Below are positions 5,299 through 11,418 of a stretch of DNA of 23,953 nucleotides, in pieces. The stretch is from a virus. The notes under the pieces are model-generated. The model worked only from the letters and a program-made list of their open reading frames with translations, ran no database searches and had not been told where the DNA came from. The DNA lies in the IMG/VR virus record IMGVR_UViG_3300042402_000272, positions 1-23,953 of that record. One strand, given 5' to 3'. Position 1 is the first letter of the stretch; every line of letters begins with the position of its first letter. The position numbers and the translations under genes were made by a program.

Positions 5299-5446
5299 CG
5301 TAGGACTTTACCCAATCTATGGGCTTATCGTAGGGGCTAACTGGTCAAAGACCGACTACCTTGAAGAAGATATTGTGATGCACACGGTGCAATTTGCTCT
5401 GTTTGTTGTAATTGTAGAAATCACTTGGGACTCCTCGCAGTATTAG
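5288..5446 (+). CDS. small hypothetical protein with one hydrophobic segment, 52 aa
   Basis: The ORF runs from ATG 5288 to TAG 5444-5446 and overlaps both neighbours slightly. The first half is aromatic and polar (N-F-N-V-G-L-Y-P-I-Y-G), then acidic (YLEEDI), and residues 31-46 (VMHTVQFALFVVIVEI) form a hydrophobic stretch that could be a membrane segment or a buried helix. Good ORF density in a tight operon supports it being real. No family recognised. Confidence 0.5.
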   Translation: MNFNVGLYPIYGLIVGANWSKTDYLEEDIVMHTVQFALFVVIVEITWDSSQY

Positions 5447-5961
5447 CAAAGCGACAAACGGATTGGATTCGTATGTGCAAGAGCTTTGGAGCGAGTGATG
5501 ACCTTGCTCAAGAGCTTGTGCAGGAGATGTACGTCAGATTGTACAAGTATGTTGATGATGCCGAGAAAATAATGTACAACGAAACGGAGGTAAACACCTT
5601 CTTTGTGTACGTTACGCTCCGCAATATGTACGCCACCTTGATGCGCCAGAGAGCAAGATTTGAATTTGTAGACGTGGACATCCTTGAGGAATTTATCTAC
5701 GAGGAGGCCAACGAAGATGCAGAGGTGCAACTCATCCAACTCTACGACAGGGTATGGTCAACCCAAACTGACTGGCATTGGTACGACAAAAAGATATTTG
5801 CGCTTTACCACAACACCGATATGTCAATTCGCACGTTAGCGGATGAAACAAAGATTTCAGCACGTTCCATATTCAACACACTAAAAAATGCAAGAGAGCG
5901 AATCCAAGAAGACTGCCAAGACACCTACCAAGCGTACAAAGAAGCCAAGCGGCTTGGGTGA
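5425..5961 (+). CDS. sigma-70-like RNA polymerase sigma factor
   Basis: The 178-residue protein has the two-domain layout of short sigma factors. Residues 25-42 (DDLAQELVQEMYVRLYKY) match region 2.1-2.2, which binds the beta-prime coiled coil, and residues 133-161 (SIRTLADETKISARSIFNTL then NARERI) match the helix-turn-helix of region 4.2 that reads the -35/-33 element. The middle part is acidic (EEFIYEEANEDAEVQ). It could redirect the host polymerase to middle or late phage promoters. The start TTG 5425 keeps the usual helix before region 2; ATG 5473 would cut it. It overlaps both neighbours in other frames. DNA-binding proteins with a similar helix-turn-helix remain an alternative. Confidence 0.68.
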   Translation: MGLLAVLAKRQTDWIRMCKSFGASDDLAQELVQEMYVRLYKYVDDAEKIMYNETEVNTFFVYVTLRNMYATLMRQRARFEFVDVDILEEFIYEEANEDAEVQLIQLYDRVWSTQTDWHWYDKKIFALYHNTDMSIRTLADETKISARSIFNTLKNARERIQEDCQDTYQAYKEAKRLG

Positions 5962-6286
5962 TACCATTGAGCAAATCACAACCGCCACAGGCATCAAGGC
6001 TGCGGTAGATTGGTTTAGCGAAGCCACAGGCGTTGACTGCGGTTGTGATGCCCGTAAGGAGAAACTGAACAAGCTATTTAGGTACAGGAAGCCTGAATGC
6101 TTGACCAAAGAAGAATACGAGTTTGTTGGCAAGATGCGCGGTCGGAACACCGTGACCGCCATTGAGCAGACGGAAGTGAATAAAATCTACAACCGTGTGT
6201 TCAAAGACTCCGTGAAGCCAACTAACTGCGGCTCTTGCTTGAGAGGTAGGTTGCAGGAGCTTGAGACCCTTTACAACGCTTACTGA
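5888..6286 (+). CDS. hypothetical Cys-containing protein, possible zinc binder
   Basis: The 132-residue protein starts with a Lys/Thr-rich tail (residues 1-22) followed by G-L-G-D-T-I-E-Q-I-T-T-A-T-G-I-K and then D-C-G-C-D-A-R-K-E-K-L-N. Cys51, Cys53, Cys71, Cys114 and Cys117 could form a metal site. I recall very similar proteins (CGC, KPECLT, CGSCLR) as common unknowns in Bacteroidota phages. The start overlaps the sigma-like gene by 74 bases; the stop overlaps the next start. Position suggests an early or middle role, but the function is unknown. Confidence 0.6.
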   Translation: MQESESKKTAKTPTKRTKKPSGLGDTIEQITTATGIKAAVDWFSEATGVDCGCDARKEKLNKLFRYRKPECLTKEEYEFVGKMRGRNTVTAIEQTEVNKIYNRVFKDSVKPTNCGSCLRGRLQELETLYNAY

Positions 6287-6678
6287 TGAGCGAGCAGGAG
6301 TTGTTTGATTATCTCCAAAAAAATCACATACCAGATTTAGAGATGAGCGATGAGCCTATGTCGCATTGGGATTGTTATTCTGCAAAGTATCAATATGACA
6401 TAGAGTTAAAATGCCGAAGAACGCACTACGATGATTTGCTTATTGAGAAAATGAAGTATGATAATTTAATAAAACGAGCTGCGAGGTTTGGCACAACGCC
6501 AATCTACATCAACTCCACCCCAGTTGGCATCTATGTTTTTAATTTGTCTGCGGTTGAAATAGATTGGCAGACCAAAAAAATGCCCGCAACAACCGACTTT
6601 GCAAGAAAAGAAAAGGTAGACAAGGTTGTTGGTTTCTTAAATCTAACAAAAGCAAAAAAGATATATGCCAATACCTAA
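6286..6678 (+). CDS. hypothetical protein, possible PD-(D/E)XK nuclease fold
   Basis: The 130-residue protein has SHWDCYS (Asp29), then YDIELKCR with Glu40-Leu-Lys42, an E-x-K motif placed on a strand after an acidic residue as in PD-(D/E)XK nucleases. It continues with a Lys/Tyr helix (YDDLLIEKMKYDNLIKRAA) and a strand pair (PIYINSTPVGIYVFNL). The small size and layout fit a minimal nuclease-like or substrate-recognition fold. The base composition looks more AT-rich than in its neighbours. Catalysis is not proven; it could be an inactive relative. Confidence 0.5.
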   Translation: MSEQELFDYLQKNHIPDLEMSDEPMSHWDCYSAKYQYDIELKCRRTHYDDLLIEKMKYDNLIKRAARFGTTPIYINSTPVGIYVFNLSAVEIDWQTKKMPATTDFARKEKVDKVVGFLNLTKAKKIYANT

Positions 6679-6802
6679 AGTTAAAAGTGGTGAGAAGCAA
6701 TCCGAATACATCCAACGCTGCTTGGAGGCTATCGGGAGCGAGTACCCAGATAAAGACCAAGCGGTAGCAGTTTGCTACACGCAATTCAGAGAGGGCAAGT
6801 AG
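6665..6802 (+). CDS. small conserved-type phage protein, 45 aa
   Basis: The ORF runs from ATG 6665 to TAG 6800-6802. The sequence pattern G-E-K-Q-S-E-Y-I-Q-R-C-L, then Y-P-D-K-D-Q-A-V-A-V-C-Y, resembles a short motif I recall from many phages, either as separate microproteins or as an end domain of capsid-associated proteins (E-K-x2-(D/E)-F/Y-I-x-R-C ... Q-x2-A-x-C). Two Cys are conserved in that pattern. The gene ends inside a terminator hairpin. Function unknown. Confidence 0.6.
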   Translation: MPIPKVKSGEKQSEYIQRCLEAIGSEYPDKDQAVAVCYTQFREGK

Positions 6803-6815
6803 TCCTCTTTTTTTT
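6790..6815 (+). terminator. probable rho-independent terminator
   Basis: AGAGG (6790-6794) and CCTCT (6804-6808) form a five-pair stem around a nine-base loop, followed by a T tract to 6815. The stem overlaps the end of the preceding gene, and a promoter-like element follows at 6858. Confidence 0.55.
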
Positions 6816-6857
6816 ATTTATTTTTATTTTGATTGTTAATAATCCAAAAAGTTGTAT

Positions 6858-6865
6858 TACATTTG
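6858..6865 (+). promoter_or_regulatory. Bacteroidota-type -7 element (TACATTTG)
   Basis: TACATTTG fits TAnnTTTG in an AT-rich gap between a terminator and the next gene. A TTG at 6833-6835 is 22 bases upstream, slightly long for a -33 element. Confidence 0.45.
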
Positions 6866-6878
6866 GAGAACATTTAAT

Positions 6879-6886
6879 ACCAATCA
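6879..6886 (+). repeat. ACCAATCA leader element, copy 4
   Basis: ACCAATCA lies two bases before ATG 6889. It is a shortened copy of AAAACCAATCA. Confidence 0.45.
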
Positions 6887-6888
6887 GA

Positions 6889-6981
6889 ATGAAACTACTA
6901 CTTAAAAACATCACTTACTTCTGCGCTCTTGCGCTGACGTTTTGGGCATACCTATGGACTCTTGAACTTCTTGGGATATGA
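6889..6981 (+). CDS. 30-residue membrane microprotein
   Basis: Starting at ATG 6889 next to a leader element and downstream of a promoter-like site, the peptide is M-K-L-L-L-K-N-I-T-Y followed by a hydrophobic segment (FCALALTFWAYLWTLELLGI). It would cross the membrane once with its Lys residues inside. Its stop overlaps the following start as ATGA, so it may also serve as a leader that couples translation of that gene. No family recognised. Confidence 0.5.
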   Translation: MKLLLKNITYFCALALTFWAYLWTLELLGI

Positions 6982-7304
6982 TATTTACATACAACGACCT
7001 AAAGTTTTGGCTCGAAGATGCCGACCTGCTACCGCAGTCTTACTGGGATGCCCTTGAGGACTACAACCCCGATGACAAGAACTCCGATGAGATTCTTGCC
7101 AAGTGGCTTGGCTTTGCCCACGTTGCTGACTTCTACGAGTACGAGATGCAAATCACATACATAGAGGAGTCATACAACGAGGATGGCTACACCAACACCA
7201 CCGCATACCCTACCACATCCATTTACAGGGATATACCAAACCTTGCCAATGACATCTACATCAAGTGGATGAACTGGGCAACTCAAGTAGCATCCGAAGA
7301 ATAA
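6978..7304 (+). CDS. hypothetical acidic protein, 108 aa
   Basis: The protein is strongly acidic and aromatic (WLEDADLLPQSYWDALEDY, EEDGYTNTT-like stretches with many Asp, Glu, Tyr and Trp) and has no basic patches. Small acidic phage proteins are often DNA mimics or inhibitors of host enzymes, but there is no motif that says so here. It is coupled by ATGA to the membrane microprotein upstream, and a leader element follows its stop. Function unknown. Confidence 0.55.
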   Translation: MIFTYNDLKFWLEDADLLPQSYWDALEDYNPDDKNSDEILAKWLGFAHVADFYEYEMQITYIEESYNEDGYTNTTAYPTTSIYRDIPNLANDIYIKWMNWATQVASEE

Positions 7305-7306
7305 TT

Positions 7307-7317
7307 AAAACCAATCA
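7307..7317 (+). repeat. AAAACCAATCA leader element, copy 5
   Basis: An exact copy two bases after the upstream stop and one base before ATG 7319. No promoter element lies upstream, which suggests the element acts on translation rather than transcription. Confidence 0.6.
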
Positions 7318-7318
7318 A

Positions 7319-7492
7319 ATGAAATACCAAACTATATCACAACTGCTCCGAGAGCTGAAGTCAGTAGACATATCTGAGTCAATCCTCAAAGACATAGAAC
7401 AGATTGAGAAGGTCACCTTGCGTATGGCCTACCACGATGCGTTAATTCGTGTTCCCTTTGAAGAATGGTACGAAGCAACATTCCAAAAATGA
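7319..7492 (+). CDS. hypothetical small helical protein, 57 aa
   Basis: The start at ATG 7319 directly follows an exact leader element. The protein is charged and helical (LLRELKSVDISESILKDIEQ) with a C-terminal aromatic patch (FEEWYEATF). Its stop overlaps the methyltransferase start as ATGA, so the two are likely translated together. Function unknown; a small partner or regulator of the methyltransferase is possible by coupling alone. Confidence 0.55.
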   Translation: MKYQTISQLLRELKSVDISESILKDIEQIEKVTLRMAYHDALIRVPFEEWYEATFQK

Positions 7493-8304
7493 AGATTAAC
7501 CACCTTGATTTGTTTAGTGGGATAGGTGGATTCCATTTAGGCTTTGAGAGAGCAGGATATGAAATAACATCCTACTTCTCGGAGATAGACAAACACGCAA
7601 TCGCAGTTTACAAACATCAATTCCCAACCTCAACCTATGTCGGTTCAGTTACCAATGTTCGAGGAGCAGACCTTCCAAGAATCAACCTCATCACTTTTGG
7701 AAGTCCTTGCCAAGATTTCTCATTGGCAGGAAAGCGAAAGGGGATGGAAGGACAAAGAAGTTCTCTTATCCTCGAAGCAATCCGTCTTATTAGCGAATGC
7801 CGACCAAGTGTATTTGTCTGGGAAAATGTTAAAGGGACATTCTCCTCAAATGATGGCGCAGACTTTTGGGCGATTATCCAAGCCTTTGCCGACATTGGGG
7901 GTTATAGACTTGAATGGCAACTGCTTAATACAAGTTGGTTTCTACCCCAAAATAGAGAGCGGATATACCTTGTCGGATATTCTACAACCACAGGAGGAGA
8001 TTGGGGAGGGGTATTCCCTATCAGCCCTCGCTGTCGAGCGAATAATCACAAAGCAAGAAGCGAAAGTGACACCTCTCTTACCATCACCAAGCGATACTAC
8101 GGAGCAAAAAGTCAAGGGACTTACATTGGTTCAAGTAACCAAATTCGTATAATGACCGAGATAGAATGCGAGAGGCTTCAAGGATTCCCCGATAATTGGA
8201 CATCTTGTATTAGCAAGCCTCATAGATATGAAACTTTAGGCAACGCAGTAACTGTGGATGTCATAGCAGCACTCGCTAAAAAATGCATACCTTTATTTAA
8301 TTAA
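7489..8304 (+). CDS. dcm: C5-cytosine DNA methyltransferase
   Basis: From ATG 7489 (overlapping the upstream TGA) the protein has 271 residues. Motif I DLFSGIGGFHLGFE is at residues 7-20, the catalytic PCQ with Cys74 lies in GSPCQDFS (71-78), ENV is at 112-114, QNRERIYLVG (motif VIII) at 154-163, the ERLQGFPDNW segment at 228-237, and GNAV (motif X) at 251-254. All signature motifs are present in order, so the enzyme should methylate cytosine at C5. The target recognition part (about 165-220) is short. It has no visible endonuclease partner, so protection of phage DNA against host restriction is the likely role. A second ORF of 171 codons lies inside it in another frame. Confidence 0.93.
   Translation: MKINHLDLFSGIGGFHLGFERAGYEITSYFSEIDKHAIAVYKHQFPTSTYVGSVTNVRGADLPRINLITFGSPCQDFSLAGKRKGMEGQRSSLILEAIRLISECRPSVFVWENVKGTFSSNDGADFWAIIQAFADIGGYRLEWQLLNTSWFLPQNRERIYLVGYSTTTGGDWGGVFPISPRCRANNHKARSESDTSLTITKRYYGAKSQGTYIGSSNQIRIMTEIECERLQGFPDNWTSCISKPHRYETLGNAVTVDVIAALAKKCIPLFN
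7637..8152 (+). CDS. ORF nested in the methyltransferase gene (+1 frame), possible overprinted gene
   Basis: This 171-codon ORF lies wholly inside the methyltransferase gene, one frame on. Its protein looks natural: M-F-E-E-Q-T-F near the start, then G-K-M-L-K-G, L-G-V-I-D-L-N-G-N-C-L, and Y-T-L-S-D-I-L-Q-P-Q with Y-S-L-S-A-L-A-V-E-R-I-I. I recall phage proteins annotated as hypothetical with the pattern NGNCL, then LSDILE, then Y-x-LS, and believe several also overlap methyltransferase genes, but this is memory only. ATG 7655 is an alternative start. The alternative is that the conserved methyltransferase motifs simply leave this frame open. No leader element or ribosome-binding sequence precedes it. 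Confidence 0.42.
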   Translation: MSVQLPMFEEQTFQESTSSLLEVLAKISHWQESERGWKDKEVLLSSKQSVLLANADQVYLSGKMLKGHSPQMMAQTFGRLSKPLPTLGVIDLNGNCLIQVGFYPKIESGYTLSDILQPQEEIGEGYSLSALAVERIITKQEAKVTPLLPSPSDTTEQKVKGLTLVQVTKFV

Positions 8305-8305
8305 C

Positions 8306-8316
8306 AAAACCAATCA
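8306..8316 (+). repeat. AAAACCAATCA leader element, copy 6
   Basis: An exact copy two bases after the methyltransferase stop and two bases before ATG 8319. TACCTTTA at about 8288-8295 is a weak TAnnTTTG-like element. Confidence 0.6.
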
Positions 8317-8318
8317 AA

Positions 8319-9089
8319 ATGAAAATTATAGAACTTTTAGACGGCAGCACTTGGGATATGGAGACAGTCCTTGAAAAGATGCAAGATGATGACTTTTACT
8401 ACGGAGTACTGGGTAAGAACGCCCTATCCTCCTCTGCTTGCAAGCTGCTGCTCACATCACCAAAGACGTACCACTACGTCACAAAGTATGGCAGCGAGGA
8501 GTCCGATGCGTTTGCCGTAGGCAGGCTCGTTCACCTTATGGCTCTTGAGCCGCACCGCGTAGCGGAATACGAGGTGATAGAAGTCCAGAGCAAGAACGCA
8601 AAGGCTTGGCAGGATGCAAAGGGCAAGCGTAACCTATGCACCCGTAAGGAGTACAACGAAGCACAACGAATATCTGATGCGCTCCTGCGCAACGAGAACG
8701 TACTGGGTCTGCTTACTGGTTGCGAGTTTGAAGTGCCGAAGATTGGTATGATTGGCGGGCTGCCCTTTAGGGCGAAGGCTGACATCTATGCTGATGGATT
8801 CTTGGCTGACTTAAAAACAACAACCGACCTACGAGCATTCCCTTATTCTGCAAAGAAGTACGGCTACGATGTGCAGGCATTTATCTACACCCGATTGTTC
8901 GGAGTACCGATTGACAAGTTCTTCTTTGTAGCTATTGACAAGGCAAGCCTTGACATAGGCATCTACTCGGTGAGTCCAGAGTTCGTGGCAGAGGGTGAGC
9001 GCAAGACTTTAGAGGCTATTGAAATGTACAAGCAGTTCTTCATCTTGGGTGAGGACTTGGATTCGTACACAGTTGTTGGCACGTTATGA
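8319..9089 (+). CDS. RecE/YqaJ-type PD-(D/E)XK exonuclease
   Basis: The 256-residue protein has the fold markers of phage recombination exonucleases: GRLVHLMALEP at 69-78 with the conserved His72, FRAKADIY with Asp155, FLADLKTT with Asp164 and Lys166, and YDVQAFIYT with Gln186. This is the H, D, (D/E)xK, Q pattern of RecE and lambda-exo-like enzymes. It probably resects double-stranded DNA ends to feed strand annealing, with the SSB-like protein as a partner; no annealase is recognised in the window. The start follows an exact leader element. It is coupled by ATGA to the small Cys-rich gene that follows. Confidence 0.82.
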   Translation: MKIIELLDGSTWDMETVLEKMQDDDFYYGVLGKNALSSSACKLLLTSPKTYHYVTKYGSEESDAFAVGRLVHLMALEPHRVAEYEVIEVQSKNAKAWQDAKGKRNLCTRKEYNEAQRISDALLRNENVLGLLTGCEFEVPKIGMIGGLPFRAKADIYADGFLADLKTTTDLRAFPYSAKKYGYDVQAFIYTRLFGVPIDKFFFVAIDKASLDIGIYSVSPEFVAEGERKTLEAIEMYKQFFILGEDLDSYTVVGTL

Positions 9090-9238
9090 CCGACATCACC
9101 AAATGCACAGGAGAGGGCTGCGCTCTCAAAGAAACCTGCTACCGCTTCACCGCACCTGCCGAAATGTACCAATCATTCTTTGTTGGCATACCCATCAAGC
9201 ACGGCCAATGCGAATACTATTGGAACATCAAACTTTAA
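9086..9238 (+). CDS. small Cys-rich protein, probable zinc binder, 50 aa
   Basis: The start overlaps the exonuclease stop as ATGA, and TAA is at 9236-9238. The protein is M-T-D-I-T-K-C-T-G-E-G-C-A-L-K-E-T-C-Y-R and later G-Q-C-E-Y-Y-W. The four Cys (C7, C12, C18, C42) can form a single metal site. I recall the pattern C-x4-C-x2-K-x2-C-Y-R ... C-x-Y-(F/Y)-W as a recurring unknown microprotein in phages. Coupling to a RecE-like exonuclease suggests a role in recombination, which is not established. Confidence 0.65.
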   Translation: MTDITKCTGEGCALKETCYRFTAPAEMYQSFFVGIPIKHGQCEYYWNIKL

Positions 9239-9241
9239 CAT

Positions 9242-9251
9242 AAAACCAATC
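9242..9251 (+). repeat. AAAACCAATC leader element, copy 7
   Basis: The copy follows a stop codon by three bases but, unlike the others, is 37 bases before the next ATG (9289). A hairpin begins directly after it. Confidence 0.5.
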
Positions 9252-9268
9252 GTTGCATTTTTTGCAAC
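9252..9268 (+). other. RNA hairpin in a leader
   Basis: GTTGCA (9252-9257), five T and TGCAAC (9263-9268) form a perfect six-pair stem. No T tract follows, so it is not a standard terminator. It lies between a leader element and the gene at 9289 and could control access of ribosomes. Confidence 0.45.
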
Positions 9269-9288
9269 ACCTAAAATACCAAAGAATA

Positions 9289-9444
9289 ATGCAAGACCAA
9301 TTTATGAGGATAGCTATGGCGCAGCTCCGTAGCACCTACCCGTTCAAGCCCCAACGCAGAGCAGTAGCTGCTCGGATGTGGGTGAAGTTTCTTGAGCGCA
9401 AAGCGATGGCGCAATGGTTCAAAGACCAAGAGGCTAATTTATGA
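9289..9444 (+). CDS. hypothetical small basic protein, 51 aa
   Basis: From ATG 9289 the protein is basic and helical (QRRAVAARMWVKFLERKAMA) with a short Pro-containing start. An upstream TTG at 9253 lies in the hairpin and is unlikely to be used. The stop overlaps the next start by four bases (ATGA), so it is coupled to the glycosyltransferase gene. Function unknown; a nucleic-acid-binding or membrane-surface role would fit the charge. Confidence 0.5.
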   Translation: MQDQFMRIAMAQLRSTYPFKPQRRAVAARMWVKFLERKAMAQWFKDQEANL

Positions 9445-10379
9445 TTAGACCCTTTGTGCTTGCCTTCCACAAGCAGAACTCTGGAGTCTCTCACCACAGG
9501 ACATTTGCCCCCTTGATATGCCACAAGGATGTAGATGTTTTTTTTATTGAGAAGATTACCGACATTGACCCCGAGATGTGGCCGAAGGTTACGCACATCT
9601 TTGCAAGCCGTGCATTCCCTGTTGAGCCGTTTGATGACTTTGTAAAGCTCTGCCGTAAGGAAGGCATCAAGCTAATCGTTGATAACGATGATTGGTGGGT
9701 GCTGCCTCCTACGCATCCCCTGCAAGGCTTGTACGTTGAGCAGATGAGAACTCGTATCGTGCGCTCTATGAAAGCTGCTGATGAGGTATGGGTGACAAAC
9801 AAGCACCTTGCCTCAAAGGTCAAGAAGTACAATAGCAACATCCGAATCATCCCCAATGCCATCAGCGTACCAACGTGGCAAGTAGAGAGAGAGCCAAGCG
9901 AGGAAGTGCGCTTTGGATATGTGGGTGGCAACCACCACGCAGCAGACGTAAAGGATTCCACAATCAACCTTGAAGGATATCAAAGCTATGTTGCAGAAGT
10001 GGATGGGTACCCTGAAATAATGAGGGCAAGCTACAAGCTACCCACGATGCCACCAACACACTACCACAAGCTCTACGAGTTCTTTGATGTGAGCCTTGTG
10101 CCGTTAAGCACTTCCGAGTTTGCCAAGTGCAAGTCCCACCTAAAGATGTTGGAGGCAGGGTTTAGCAAGTGCGCTCTGATAGTGAGCAACACCCAACCAT
10201 ACTCACCCTATATCACAAAGGATAACTGCATTGCCATTAAGCACCCGAGCGAATGGGCAGGAGCAATCAAGAGGCTAAAAGAAAACCCCAACCAAGTGGC
10301 TGACCTAACAGAATCGTTATATGAGTTTGTGCAGGACTTCACGATGGATAAGATAAACGAACTACGATGCTTTACATAG
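9441..10379 (+). CDS. GT-B fold glycosyltransferase
   Basis: The 312-residue protein has the two-domain layout of GT4-like enzymes. DNDDWW at 81-86, followed by P-P-T-H-P, is typical of phage GT4-type proteins; GYVGG at 159-163 starts the second Rossmann domain; and KSHLKMLEAG at 230-239 gives the sugar-nucleotide-binding Lys/Glu region. It should move a sugar from an activated donor to an unknown acceptor, which could be modified phage DNA, a virion protein or a host surface glycan. It is coupled to the gene before it and overlaps the second glycosyltransferase by 13 bases. A run of eight T at 9538-9545 is in frame (VFFI). Confidence 0.78.
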   Translation: MIRPFVLAFHKQNSGVSHHRTFAPLICHKDVDVFFIEKITDIDPEMWPKVTHIFASRAFPVEPFDDFVKLCRKEGIKLIVDNDDWWVLPPTHPLQGLYVEQMRTRIVRSMKAADEVWVTNKHLASKVKKYNSNIRIIPNAISVPTWQVEREPSEEVRFGYVGGNHHAADVKDSTINLEGYQSYVAEVDGYPEIMRASYKLPTMPPTHYHKLYEFFDVSLVPLSTSEFAKCKSHLKMLEAGFSKCALIVSNTQPYSPYITKDNCIAIKHPSEWAGAIKRLKENPNQVADLTESLYEFVQDFTMDKINELRCFT

Positions 10380-10894
10380 TCACGCCCTGCTCACGCCCTC
10401 ATAACCTCGTAAGGCTAAAACAACATATCCCTGCCTATGCAACGTGGGTGGTGATGATGGATGCCTCTACCAACTACAAGGGAGCAACAAGCGCATCAGT
10501 CACACACTACTCTAAACGCACAGGGGATATGGGTAACCCACTCCGCAATGAGTTCCTTGACTTGTATGCTGACTCCTTTACCAAAGAAGATTGGGTTTAC
10601 TATTTGGATGATGACAATGTGCTGCATCCAAAATTCCTTGAGGAGTGGAACAACCTAAATGCTTTGGACTGTTCTATCGTAACGTGGGGGCAGATAGGTA
10701 GGCTACGCCCTACCGACCAACCCCAAGTCGGCAACATAGATACCGCCTGCTATATGTTCAAGCCATACGACCTGCCCAACCTACGCTTTGAAATGACCTA
10801 CGAGGCAGATGGCACCTTTGCCCAAGCAGCATCCGAGCAAGGAACACTTATCTGCGTAGAGCAGTACCTTTGTTATTACAACGCCTTAAAATGA
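10367..10894 (+). CDS. GT-A fold glycosyltransferase
   Basis: The 175-residue protein begins L-Y-I-V-T-P-C-S-R-P, a common opening of GT-A family enzymes, and has YYLDDDNVLHP with Asp81-Asp82-Asp83 as the metal/sugar-nucleotide DxD motif. NPLRNEFLDL (57-66) resembles the preceding conserved helix. It is short for GT2 (often above 230 aa), so it may be a minimal domain. It overlaps the GT-B gene upstream and the methyltransferase gene downstream (ATGA), so the three are likely co-translated and act on one pathway. The acceptor is unknown. Confidence 0.72.
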   Translation: MLYIVTPCSRPHNLVRLKQHIPAYATWVVMMDASTNYKGATSASVTHYSKRTGDMGNPLRNEFLDLYADSFTKEDWVYYLDDDNVLHPKFLEEWNNLNALDCSIVTWGQIGRLRPTDQPQVGNIDTACYMFKPYDLPNLRFEMTYEADGTFAQAASEQGTLICVEQYLCYYNALK

Positions 10895-11418
10895 AAACGA
10901 GCAAACAAATAGACGGGTGGTTCAACCACCAAGCAGCATACGACTACCTCCTTGCCAATATGCCCGAAGACGGCACATTCGTTGAACTAGGTGCGTGGCT
11001 CGGTAAGTCATCGGCCTACCTATGCGACAAAGCAACACACCAAAACATCACAATCATTGATTCTTGGAAGGGTTCACCAAACGAACTAACCACCACCCAC
11101 AAGCTCGCAACGGAGGTAGACATCTACGAGCTATTCTTAGAGAATATGGGAGAGCGTAAATACAATGTAATCAAAGGAACATCCAAAGTAGCTGCAAAAA
11201 TGTTTCTCAAGGAATCCCTTGACGTGGTGTTTATAGACCTCACCCATACCTATGAGGCGGTAAAGGAGGATATCAAGCTATGGCTGCCCAAAGTAAAGAA
11301 GGGAGGCTTCATCGCAGGAGATGACTACCACGAACATTGGAAGGGAGTAATCCAAGCCGTTGATGAACTGCTGCCACGCGCTACGTTCATTGATGACTGT
11401 TGGATTTACCAAAGGTGA
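10891..11418 (+). CDS. SAM-dependent methyltransferase (Methyltransf_24-like)
   Basis: From ATG 10891, overlapping the upstream stop, the protein has 175 residues. VELGAWLGKSS at 31-41 is the SAM-binding motif I, ITIIDSWKG at about 54-61 carries the acidic residue that binds ribose, and VVFIDLTHTYEAVKEDI at 112-128 with GGFIAGDDYH at 138-147 matches the class I family often found with polysaccharide genes. The likely substrate is a sugar or small molecule rather than DNA. Together with the two glycosyltransferases it suggests a methylated glycan. A start at 10870 would add seven residues and is less likely. Confidence 0.75.
   Translation: MKTSKQIDGWFNHQAAYDYLLANMPEDGTFVELGAWLGKSSAYLCDKATHQNITIIDSWKGSPNELTTTHKLATEVDIYELFLENMGERKYNVIKGTSKVAAKMFLKESLDVVFIDLTHTYEAVKEDIKLWLPKVKKGGFIAGDDYHEHWKGVIQAVDELLPRATFIDDCWIYQR

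Noticed and set aside
7465-7489. Longer start (7465) for the DNA methyltransferase
   Set aside because: ATG 7489 overlaps the upstream stop as ATGA and puts motif I at the usual distance from the N-terminus.
9538-9545. Run of eight T in the glycosyltransferase gene as another frameshift site
   Set aside because: The zero frame continues as a convincing glycosyltransferase, and neither alternative frame holds a protein-like continuation.
9491-9967. 158-codon ORF on the - strand inside the GT-B glycosyltransferase gene
   Set aside because: The product is Ser/Thr/Leu-rich without recognisable motifs, and the + strand gene has clear glycosyltransferase motifs over the same bases.
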